Positions 16,323 through 25,970 of a stretch of 64,000 bases of DNA are shown in pieces. The notes below the pieces were generated by a model. It was not told the origin of the DNA. It ran no database searches and was given only the letters and a program-made list of their open reading frames with translations. A program made the position numbers and the translations under genes. Origin of the DNA: G965220075 sp965220075 (GTDB taxonomy: Bacteria > Chloroflexota > UBA11872); NCBI GenBank assembly GCA_965220075.1, contig OZ244806.1:1-64000 (forward strand), in the 5' to 3' direction. Positions within the stretch are counted from its first letter, which is position 1. Every line of letters begins with the position of its first letter.

Positions 16323-18305
16323 GTGATACGAGATCCGCACTATAAGGCAATCCTGAAGGGACTGGCGGAGGGTCCGGACCCGGATACATTCGAGCACTGC
16401 GCTCAGGACCTTCTTCGAAGCTACTACCCGAAGCTAACGCCGGTCGAAGGCGGGCGCGACCTGGGGATGGACGGGCTTGACGCTTCGGACCCAGATCAGC
16501 CGACGATCCTTGCTGCAACGACAGGGCAAAGGGTCAGAAGGAACCTCGTCGAGAGTCTTCGGAGCCACAAGCGCCAGGGCGCGAATATCCGCGCTCGGCA
16601 TGTCGTGGTCGCGACGACCCAAGTCGCGACTGGGACTCTGATTGACGATCTTCGGGGAGCCGCTGCCGGCGAAGGATTCCAGCTTGTAAACGTGCATGGT
16701 CAGCGTGCGTTCGCCGATTTGCTTTACAGATCATCCCACTGGACTAGTGAACTCCTCGGGCTGAGCGGGGCGCCATCGGCACTCTCGGCGATCCCTGTGT
16801 CATCGCGGACCATGAACAGCCTGCCGCTGATCGGGCGGGATGCGGACATACAGTGGTTGGCTAATAGTTCGGGTGACATCGTGGTTTCAGGGTATCCAGC
16901 CTCGGGCAAGACGCACTTGCTGCGCCAGTTTGTCGATGAAGGCTGGCTTTTTGTGGTTGATACCGATAGGGAGCGCATCGCGAATGCCGCTCGCGATCTA
17001 AGGCCGGACGCCATCATTGTCGACGACGCTCATGCTGACCTCAATAGCCTTGGAAGCCTCCGACAGTTGAGGGCAGCGATTGGCGCAGAGTTTCGCATTG
17101 TTGCCATGACCTGGCCCGGTGACCTTGATGGAGTGGCGAGCACCCTCGCTATTACTCAGGACTCTGTGCTCGACCTGCGGGAGCTGTCCCGGGACGAAAT
17201 CCTGGAGATTGTAAAAGCGACGGGTATTGCTGGGCCCACTGAACTTCAGCGCGCGATTGTGAACCAATCAGGCGGCCGGCCTGGTCTGACGGCAACACTC
17301 TGTGACGTTGCTTGGCGCGGTGACTTGCGCCCGCTTCTTTCAGGCGAATTGTTGCTTCGTGAGATCAGAACGGCGATTACAAGTGTTGGCGACGCGAGTG
17401 GTATGCACGTCTTGGAAGTGATGGCGCTTGCTGGCGACAGCGGTGCATCGCTGGAAGACGTGTCTCATGTCCTTCGCATGAACGTTGCTGAGTCACAGAG
17501 ATCGTTAGCTCGCCTGGGGCATATCGGAGTGTTTCGAGCTAAGTTCTTGGCGGATAAAGTCACGATATGGCCGCTTGAGCTGCGCTTCGCCGCTGTTGGC
17601 GAGGCATTCTTCTCAGACACCTCTTACCAGAATTTGCCATTGGCGTCTGCGATGCGGCACTTGGACGAAACGGGAGTCGCAGGCTCGTTGGTGGGTGCCG
17701 CTCTGATGGGCGCGCAAGTCCCAAGCGCGACCATCGAGCCGATCCTTCTTGGCAGTGGGTCTGCCGATGATTTTGAGGGATATGCCGCCGTTGGTGAGCA
17801 ACAGGCTGTCTTTGCGTTGAATGCTCGGCCTGGATGGCTGACTGAGATAGCGCCGCATTCACTCCTGACGAGTCCCGCGAAAACACTTCAAATGTTGCTC
17901 GAAAGGGCAGTTGGCGACCGGCGTCCTCAGAATTCGAACACTGATCATCCACTTCGAATCCTTAGCGATTGGATCGAACAGGCTCCTCACGCGAGGGGGG
18001 CGCAGCTTGAACGACGGAAGCTGTTGGCAGATGTGAGCGCCCGCTACGCCGAGATTGCTGGCGATCCGCAGGTTGTACTTGAAGCACTGTGCATAGCTAT
18101 GAATGTAAAGTATGAGTCAGCTAGCATGGATGCTGGTGCAGGCCGTACGCTAACGATTGGATCCGGGCTGATTTCACGCCAGTGCTTGGACGGTCTTATT
18201 GAACTTTGGCCAAACGTGCTAAGCGCCATTCCTAGCGATGGCCACAGGACTATTCGATCATCTTTGGCATGCTTCATGACTGGGTGTATTGCTGGACAAG
18301 ACTAG
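16323..18305 (+). CDS. STAND-like P-loop NTPase with N-terminal nuclease-like domain (N-terminal part of a frameshifted gene)
   Basis: Residues 1-150 resemble a restriction-endonuclase-like fold: GGRDLGMDG around D46 and D50, then a strand TILAATT where an active enzyme would have a Gln/Glu-x-Lys. The expected catalytic lysine is not obvious, so the domain may be inactive or diverged. A P-loop follows (GYPASGKT, K196) with Walker B IIVDDAH near residue 234, then winged-helix and helical regions. The reading ends at 18305, but the protein clearly continues in the +1 frame from about 18260. GTG 16323 is the start. Base composition is AT-richer than the surrounding genome. The layout (nuclease, NTPase, solenoid) matches STAND-type immune sensors. 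Confidence 0.7.
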   Translation: MIRDPHYKAILKGLAEGPDPDTFEHCAQDLLRSYYPKLTPVEGGRDLGMDGLDASDPDQPTILAATTGQRVRRNLVESLRSHKRQGANIRARHVVVATTQVATGTLIDDLRGAAAGEGFQLVNVHGQRAFADLLYRSSHWTSELLGLSGAPSALSAIPVSSRTMNSLPLIGRDADIQWLANSSGDIVVSGYPASGKTHLLRQFVDEGWLFVVDTDRERIANAARDLRPDAIIVDDAHADLNSLGSLRQLRAAIGAEFRIVAMTWPGDLDGVASTLAITQDSVLDLRELSRDEILEIVKATGIAGPTELQRAIVNQSGGRPGLTATLCDVAWRGDLRPLLSGELLLREIRTAITSVGDASGMHVLEVMALAGDSGASLEDVSHVLRMNVAESQRSLARLGHIGVFRAKFLADKVTIWPLELRFAAVGEAFFSDTSYQNLPLASAMRHLDETGVAGSLVGAALMGAQVPSATIEPILLGSGSADDFEGYAAVGEQQAVFALNARPGWLTEIAPHSLLTSPAKTLQMLLERAVGDRRPQNSNTDHPLRILSDWIEQAPHARGAQLERRKLLADVSARYAEIAGDPQVVLEALCIAMNVKYESASMDAGAGRTLTIGSGLISRQCLDGLIELWPNVLSAIPSDGHRTIRSSLACFMTGCIAGQD

Positions 18306-19699
18306 AATCACCTTCAGAAGACATCGGACAAATGATGCGGCTGCATGCGGCAAGGATGGCGACGGATCTAGCCGAGAGATTCTCGAATCACTCCGGGGTC
18401 CTTGCGAGCATTAGCCAATTCTCACAGCGGGCTGAGCTTGGAGTAGATATCTCAGTGCCGAGCATCTTTGGAATCCTCTATCCGCAGGAAGATCACTCAG
18501 TGTTTGCGACTGATGGGATGGAAGGGATGGAGCGGCAAGGACGCATGTGGTGCGAGAAGGCACGAAAGCTCGCCGCTGATCTCGAACCGCACGGTCCTGA
18601 GCGAGTGCTGGCTGTCGTACGGGAAGCACGCAAGAGAGCTGCTGAAATCAATAAGACTTGGCCAGATATGACAGGCGAATTCGCTGCTGAGATTGCTCGC
18701 CGGACCAGCGATCCATATACATGGGCTGAGCAGGCTATCGATCGTGAACTGAGCGCTGACTTTGTAGCACCGCTGTTACAAGCTGCGCGCACAAAGAATC
18801 GTGATCGAGCACAACCTATAGTGATTTGCGCACTAAAATCAGAGCAGGCTCAAGGCGCAGGTCTGTCTGTCGTTCTGACTGCTGTGGATCCTAGTGAGTC
18901 TGAACTGAAGATAACATTGGGGGCTGCTTCGAGATTCCCAGGATTGGTTGGAAATCTAGTGCTCCGAAAGGAAATCCCGACATCAACCATTCGGCGGTTG
19001 CTGAATCATCCATCGCCAGACGTAGCGGAGACTACGGCGGCGAATCTTTGGAGGCACGAAGAGGATCCGCGTGTTCCTGAAGATCTTTTTGAGGATTGGA
19101 GGGCGGCGATGTTGCGTGCACCGGTCGGGAATTGGGTCACTCCGATTGTGTTTGATGGTGAACCATGGTTGTTTGCCGAATGGCTTGTCAGGTATCTGGG
19201 ATCGGATGCAGTGAGAAATTCATATCATATTGAGCATCAACTTGATAGTGCTTTTGAGAGGCTCTCGACAACGCAGCGAATTCAGATTCTGGAGGGCATA
19301 CGACGGGCAGGCACCGTTTGTCCCGAGTGGGTGGCCGCAAGGATCGTTGGAGATGATGCCGTGGTCTTTCGCCGACTGCTTGCAATGGATGAATTGGCGT
19401 CTTTGCACGAGCTCGGTCTTGCATGTGGTGAGTCGGAGGAAAAAATCAAGGCCGCTTGTGATGCTGGATGGGAGTGTCAACGAATTGCAAGGGCAATCAT
19501 TTCGCCGATAGGGATTGTTAGGTCATGGAGCGGTGACGGGTCGGAGTACTGGCGACAACGGCGTAATGGCTTTGCGTGGATCGCTAAGTCTGAAGATCCG
19601 CGAATCGCTGCCGTAGGACGAGCTATACATGAATATGCGCAACTTGAGATCGACCATGCGCTGCGTCGTAAGCATGACCGAGACATATACGGTCGTTGA
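18269..19699 (+). pseudogene. C-terminal solenoid part of the STAND-like protein, separated by a frameshift
   Basis: The ORF opens at an ATG with no ribosome site, inside the end of the previous frame. Splicing the two frames near 18265 gives a smooth join (IRSSLA then LHDWVYCWTRLESP), so one gene of about 1,120 codons has most likely been split by a single-base indel, either real or an assembly error. The product is a helical repeat-like sequence of about 476 residues (for example ASRFPGLVGNLVLRKE and LLNHPSPDVAETTAANLW), as expected for the ligand-sensing arm of a STAND protein. GC content is visibly lower here than elsewhere. If the frameshift is genuine the system is probably inactive. 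Confidence 0.7.
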
Positions 19700-19799
19700 C
19701 GCTGACGATACTGAAGACTTGTGATGGCTGGTTAGGCAGAGTTCCCCTATGGAGAAGATCCTGAGGTAGCGGTCGCGCGCAGCGGCGAAGTCTCCCTGG

Positions 19800-22700
19800 C
19801 TACGGCAACTCTGGTCGCTTGGCGCCGTGGATGGAGGGGTCGGTGGCGAGGAGGGTGCGGAGGCGGGTGATGGTGGTTAGGGCTTGGTCGTCGAGGCCGA
19901 GCAGGTCGGTGAGGATGCGGTGGTCGAGGTCGATGCGGGCGGGGTCGACGGCGCAGCGGTGGAAGGATTGGAAGGTTCGGTCCTGGAAGTCGCGCCAGAT
20001 GGCCCGGGCCTCGTCAAGCTGCCAGGGCCGGAGTTTCCGAACGTCGAGCGTCGGGAGCGTTTCCAGCATTCCCTTGTTGCCTCGACCTCTGCCTTGCTGC
20101 GTCTGGTTGGCGTGATCGGCGTGCTGGAGCAGACCCAGTGTGGAGTTGAGCCAGAGCCCCAGAGCGGCTTCCCGCCGTGACCTGTCAGCGGGCACATCCT
20201 CTCGCACAAGCAGGGTATGCCAGGTGCTCACGCCCAGCGTCCGCACGATGGTGCGCGTCGCCATGATGCGCTGGGAGTTATAGCGAACATCGCACGTCAT
20301 TTGCAGTGTGCCGGCCTGCGACCATATCGGCCCGTGGCTGCGGTCTGCTTGCGGGACCAGCCGCGCGTTCGGCTCCGCTGTCAGTCCCTGGTGCACTTTC
20401 TGCGAGTGCGCCCAGAGCGCTGGGAACTGGGCCAAACCGTCCCAGCCGTGGTAGCCGTCGAACACGCCCAGCGAGCCGCGAATCCGACGGTGTTGGGGCC
20501 CCACGTTGCAGACGTCCCGCATAGGCGCAGTGGGAATCTGCGCGACAACCCGCGTACCGTCGTCCGCCCATAGCTCGCCGCGTTCCAGGGCGGCGGCGAA
20601 CTGGCCGGTCTGGCCCCGTTGCCAGCGGGCGGCCGTCCAGGGTCCCGCGTCCACCGGACCGTCCAGCAGCTCGCCCCACTGCTCGCCGCCGACGAACAGG
20701 GGGCTACCGCCCACCGGCGGACCGTCGGAGCGGTGCAGGGGCGCGGAGGACGCCGCGTTGACGGCGTTGACGAGGGCCAGCGCTTCGGTTTCGCGGTAGG
20801 GCGCGCGCCAGAGGTTGACGAACAGGCCGCGGGCGGCGGGGTTCGCCGGCGGGTGATAGTCGGGGGAGGCTGGATTCCCGCGTCCGCGGGAATGACGGGA
20901 AGACAGGTCGGAATGGCGGTCCAGTAGGTGAGAATGGCGGTCCGGCAGGTCGGAATGGCTGGAGGGTTCGCTGGAATGCCGGCGGGCGACGAGCAGCGCC
21001 TCGGCGATGCCGGTGTCGTAGGACATGGAGCGGAGCTTGGGGTCGTGGGACGAGACCACGAACTCAATCGCGTAGCGGGAGGCCAGCATTTGGCGAACGT
21101 CGCGCCATGACTCACCGGCCAGCGCGGTCACCGGCAGCACCAGGGCGACGCGGCCGTCCGGTTTGACCAGGCGGTCGGCCAGCACGGTAAACGAGGCGGC
21201 GTGGCCGGCCGTCTGGTTGGCGGGCGTGCCCTTCAGCAGGGCGGAGGTGCGGGCGGCCACAGCCCGCTGCGCTTGCGGGTCGTCTTCCGGCAGCGAAAGC
21301 ACGCGCGCCAACGCCTCACCCTTGCCGCCGTCGCTGCCGCGTCTGGTGAAGGGCGGATTGCTGACGACCAGGTCGGCGCGCGGCTGCTTGACGGTGCTTC
21401 CGCGTGCGGCGCCGGCCTTGGCGCCGATCTGCTCCTCGGTGGCTGAGAAGTAGGACTGGGTCTCCGGGGCTTCGAGCCAGTCGAGGGAACCGAGGCGAAT
21501 GGCGGCGGCGCCGTCGGAGTCGACGCCCGCTTCGTCCAATCGCTCAGCCACTCCGGCGAGCGGAGGAGCATGCGGCTCCAGCCCCATTCGCAAGGTGTGC
21601 AGCTGCATGCGGGCGAATCCCACGGATGGGGACATGGCCGCCAGAGTGGCCGCGGTGAGGTGGATGGCGGCCTGCACCACGTCGGCCCCAAACAGCACTT
21701 GCTCGACCAGGGCCTGGTGCAGCTTGCCGGTTCGCGGTTCGACAGGCTCAGCGCGAACGGAGGACGCGGCCGCGTGGTTCTGCACGATCTGCCGGTAGGC
21801 CGCCATCAGCAGAGTTCCGGTGCCGCAGGCCGGGTCGGCGACGCGCAGCCGGCTCAGACTCGCTACGTCGCTCCAGTCCACGCGCGGCCAGCGATCCGGC
21901 GAGAGGGCCAGCCCGGCCAGCAGGGTGGAGGCGGGGATGCTGGTGTAGAAGGCGGCCAGCAGCTTGCGGTCGGCGATCAGCCTATTGAAGATTTGCCCGG
22001 CCAGATCGTGGCGGCCAACGGCCTTCATGCCGAGCAGCCGGGAAGCGGTTCCGGCGCATTCGTCCAGCACCGCTGCCGCCTCGATATCCGACAGCTCGGA
22101 CACGACGTCGCGGGCCATGCTGAAGATGGGGTAGTAGTCGATGTCGAGGATTGCTTCCCACGCTTGCAGCAATGGGACGCGCGCGAATCTGCCATCGCGC
22201 CGAGCGGCGCTGGTGGGCTGAACGGCCTCCTGGACGCTGGCCAAGCGCTCCTGGAAGACCATGGCGTTGGTAACGACCAGCGCGGCCATGTTTGCCGTCT
22301 CGTCAACCGGGGGCGCGTTGAAGATCTTGGCGACGCGAGCCAGGGTTCCAGGGGCGCCGTAGAGCCAGGCGCCGGCGCGGCGAACGCCCTCGTCCAGCGC
22401 GTCAACCGCCGCGTCCAGGTCTCCCCCCGGCGGGGTTGCCCGCGCCAGCGCTTCCCCAAGCTCGAACAGCGTGCCGCCGAGCTTCAGCCCGGAGGTGCCG
22501 TCGATGCGCCATTCCCGCCACTCGAGACCGGTGGACGCCAGGCGCTCGTACAGGTGTTGCTGATCCACCGCGCGAAGCCGCGCGGGAACCACGACCGCGA
22601 AAGCTGTCTGCACGGGCCGGCCGTCGATCTGCATGCCGAGCCGGGAAAGCGCGTCGGCATCCACGGTCAAAGCCGGATCGAACTCCGTTTCGAGCACGAT

Positions 22701-22856
22701 GGGGCCTTCGGGCAGCCGGACTAAGACATCCGGGCGGGCGCGGCCGTGCAGGGTCTCGGCGGCGGTGGTCAGTCCCAGGCGCTCCCGCAAGAGCCGCGCC
22801 AGCGTGTCGTTGATGACGCTCTCGTGCGTGCGATCGCTGCTGGCGGAGATGGTCAT
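19800..22856 (-). CDS. Single-chain restriction-methylase, N6-adenine type, with repeat-derived insertions
   Basis: A 1,018-residue protein. The N-terminus has a nuclease-like ARPDVLV...VLETEF arrangement (P42-D43, E56-x-E58), in which the usual terminal lysine is replaced by glutamate. The methylase core has motif I DPACGTGTL from D341 and motif IV NPPF from N500. A C-terminal region is probably target recognition. Unlike the enzyme at 3084-6212, this gene contains two repeat-derived stretches in frame: RAEPVEP between motifs I and IV, and a seven-residue tandem array ending HSRGRGNP at about residues 620-655. It is convergent with the STAND-like gene. Stand-alone type IIG-like activity is likely; ExE instead of ExK leaves restriction activity uncertain. 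Confidence 0.8.
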   Translation of the reverse strand: MTISASSDRTHESVINDTLARLLRERLGLTTAAETLHGRARPDVLVRLPEGPIVLETEFDPALTVDADALSRLGMQIDGRPVQTAFAVVVPARLRAVDQQHLYERLASTGLEWREWRIDGTSGLKLGGTLFELGEALARATPPGGDLDAAVDALDEGVRRAGAWLYGAPGTLARVAKIFNAPPVDETANMAALVVTNAMVFQERLASVQEAVQPTSAARRDGRFARVPLLQAWEAILDIDYYPIFSMARDVVSELSDIEAAAVLDECAGTASRLLGMKAVGRHDLAGQIFNRLIADRKLLAAFYTSIPASTLLAGLALSPDRWPRVDWSDVASLSRLRVADPACGTGTLLMAAYRQIVQNHAAASSVRAEPVEPRTGKLHQALVEQVLFGADVVQAAIHLTAATLAAMSPSVGFARMQLHTLRMGLEPHAPPLAGVAERLDEAGVDSDGAAAIRLGSLDWLEAPETQSYFSATEEQIGAKAGAARGSTVKQPRADLVVSNPPFTRRGSDGGKGEALARVLSLPEDDPQAQRAVAARTSALLKGTPANQTAGHAASFTVLADRLVKPDGRVALVLPVTALAGESWRDVRQMLASRYAIEFVVSSHDPKLRSMSYDTGIAEALLVARRHSSEPSSHSDLPDRHSHLLDRHSDLSSRHSRGRGNPASPDYHPPANPAARGLFVNLWRAPYRETEALALVNAVNAASSAPLHRSDGPPVGGSPLFVGGEQWGELLDGPVDAGPWTAARWQRGQTGQFAAALERGELWADDGTRVVAQIPTAPMRDVCNVGPQHRRIRGSLGVFDGYHGWDGLAQFPALWAHSQKVHQGLTAEPNARLVPQADRSHGPIWSQAGTLQMTCDVRYNSQRIMATRTIVRTLGVSTWHTLLVREDVPADRSRREAALGLWLNSTLGLLQHADHANQTQQGRGRGNKGMLETLPTLDVRKLRPWQLDEARAIWRDFQDRTFQSFHRCAVDPARIDLDHRILTDLLGLDDQALTTITRLRTLLATDPSIHGAKRPELP
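20871..20993. repeat. Palindrome plus five 21-nt tandem units inside a coding sequence
   Basis: ATTCCCGCG/CGCGGGAAT at 20874-20893 is followed by units starting at 20889, 20910, 20931, 20952 and 20973, each opening GGAATG (one AGAATG). The 21-nt period keeps the frame and encodes seven-residue units of the form HSDLPDR, HSHLLDR, HSDLSSR. The palindrome itself encodes HSRGRGNP. The same palindrome forms the centre of the MITEs and the IS target. Confidence 0.85.
21737..21760. repeat. GTTCGACAGGCTCA palindromic repeat inside a coding sequence
   Basis: GTTCGACAGGCTCAGCGCG followed by AACGG is read in frame in the methylase as SVRAEPVEP, between motif I and motif IV. The same repeat is intergenic at 51813-51840 and, degenerate, at 15579-15609. 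This resembles the palindromic-element-encoded peptides known from alphaproteobacteria. Confidence 0.8.
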
Positions 22857-23066
22857 GTGGTGAGGTTTGGCGACTGTCTTCGAGAGATCCGGGCGTCTGC
22901 TACTACAGTATCCGGTTGTCCACGCGCGGTACCGGAACTGGCTGCAATTGTGGGGTGTTCCTGGTAATCACGGTTAGGTGCGCGCCGCTCGATCGCCCGG
23001 TTTGCTTGCGTGCGCGGCGGCGACGCGTTTTGATGTGGCGGCAGCGTCCATCGAGGAGCCACGGAT

Positions 23067-23381
23067 ATGCAGCGCGTCGCTTTTGCCCTGCCGATAAAGC
23101 CCGACAGGATCGAGGACTACCGGCGGACTCACGCCAACGTCTGGCCTGAGCTGTTGGAGGAGAACAGGAAAGCCGGGATAAGCAACTACACGATCGTGCT
23201 GTTCGGACACCATGCGATCGGGCTGATGGAGTGCGAGGACTGGGAGAAGGCCAGCGCTTATCTGGCGCAGTCCGAGCCGCAGGCCCGCTGGCAGAAGTTC
23301 CACGAGGACATCCTGGACGTGGACATGACGACCGGGCTGGTGCCGCTGCAGATGCTGGACGAGCTGTTTCACCAGGATTGA
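23067..23381 (+). CDS. rhaM: L-rhamnose mutarotase
   Basis: A 104-residue dimeric alpha/beta-barrel protein interconverting alpha and beta anomers of L-rhamnose. Family features are present: N-terminal VAFALPIKPDRIEDYRR, HANVWPELLEENRKAGI, YTIVLFGHHAIGLMECED, and C-terminal RWQKFHEDILD. A GAGGAG ribosome site precedes the ATG. No other rhamnose genes are adjacent. Sugar specificity is inferred from family. Confidence 0.88.
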   Translation: MQRVAFALPIKPDRIEDYRRTHANVWPELLEENRKAGISNYTIVLFGHHAIGLMECEDWEKASAYLAQSEPQARWQKFHEDILDVDMTTGLVPLQMLDELFHQD

Positions 23382-23476
23382 GGGGACGCTGCTCCGGGTG
23401 GGGGTGAGGGTCGCCCTCGGCCCCTCCTTTCGCCTGATGGGGAACTGGACTCTCGCGACGGTCCTCTCGCTTGGAG

Positions 23477-23693
23477 GAGACCTTTGCATAACTTTCGTCA
23501 TACCGGTGAAAGCCGGTATCCAGGCCTTCCCCTGAGGCTGGAAGACGCCCTCACCCCAACCCTCTCCCAGAGGAGACGTTTGCATAACCCGGTCAGGCTA
23601 AGGATGTCCGGGTAGAACCCTGCGCGGCTCCAGGTTGGGCGGAGCCTAGATTCCCGCGTGCGCGGGAATGACGAGGGGTTACGCAAAGGTCTC
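23477..23693. mobile_element. Composite MITE: truncated copy joined to a complete 121-bp copy
   Basis: A left end GAGACCTTTGCATAAC at 23477 leads into a partial element, which runs into a CCCTCTCCC arm and then a complete 121-bp copy at 23573-23693 in the opposite orientation (GAGACGTTTGCATAAC to GTTACGCAAAGGTCTC). The complete copy alone has no matching flanks. The composite as a whole is flanked by CTTGGAG on both sides, so it may have moved or been rebuilt as one unit. No coding potential. The interval 23382-23919 otherwise holds only repeats and AT-poor spacer. Confidence 0.8.
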
Positions 23694-23919
23694 CTTGGAG
23701 GGGGTAAGGGCGGTTCGCGAACCGCCCCTACGTGAGCTTCCGCCGGGGTGACGGAGGGCGAGGGCTTGTCGGAGCGGTGGTTTTGCGGGGCGGCGGCGGG
23801 TGACGGAGACGCTTGGCGGCGACTGTTGATAGACTCGAATTCCAGCCGTTACCGGATCGTGGGCGATCCGGTCAATCCACCGCAAAGTCGGATTCTTCAG
23901 GCTCTCTCTGGTTAGCTTT

Positions 23920-25614
<1,695 letters not shown>

Positions 25615-25758
25615 CGGCGGCCACGCGGCGGACGGCGGCTTCGACTGGGTGTTTTCGGCGCTGCGCGTGGAGGATGGGCGGATTCGGCTAGTATCGTGTC
25701 CATATGTTTCTGATATGTGATCTGGTGGATCACCTTCACCCTAACCCTCTCCCTTGAA

Positions 25759-25879
25759 GAGACGTTTGCATAACCCGGTCAGGCTAAGGATGTCCGGGGA
25801 GAACCCTGCGCGGTTCCAGGTTGGCTGGGGGCTATATTCCCGCGTGCGCGGGAATGACGAGGGGTTATTCAAAGGTCTC
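25759..25879. mobile_element. 121-bp MITE inserted in a hairpin loop, target duplication TTGAA
   Basis: Ends GAGACGTTTGCATAAC and GTTATTCAAAGGTCTC. Left flank is CCCTCTCCC-TTGAA and right flank TTGAA-GGGAGAGGG, so the element sits in the loop of a nine-base-arm hairpin and duplicated the five loop bases. An unoccupied hairpin of the same kind is at 36857-36879 (loop TTCAA). The interior contains the ATTCCCGCG/CGCGGGAAT palindrome. The rest of 25615-25970 shows no gene. Confidence 0.9.
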
Positions 25880-25970
25880 TTGAAGGGAGAGGGGATGGTC
25901 TATGGACTTGCCTGGATAGCATCTTGACTGTCTATTTATATTCAAGTTAAGGTTGTGCTCGGCAGAGAGA

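Noticed and set aside
18269..18305. Programmed frameshift in the STAND-like gene
   Set aside because: No slippery heptamer or downstream structure recognised; an indel or assembly error is simpler.
20889..20993. Regular 21-nt repeats considered as a CRISPR array
   Set aside because: Units are contiguous without spacers, lie in frame inside a methylase gene, and no cas genes are near.
13700..23000. Integrative element or prophage anchored at the tRNA-Ser genes
   Set aside because: No integrase, no phage structural genes and no repeated tRNA 3' end at the far side were seen; described only as an accessory region.
22974..23585. 203-codon minus-strand ORF over the rhamnose mutarotase
   Set aside because: It is a shadow reading of the mutarotase gene and of a MITE.
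23860..23919. Leader attenuator or T-box upstream of ilvD
   Set aside because: No run of branched-chain codons, specifier loop or terminator hairpin could be found by eye.
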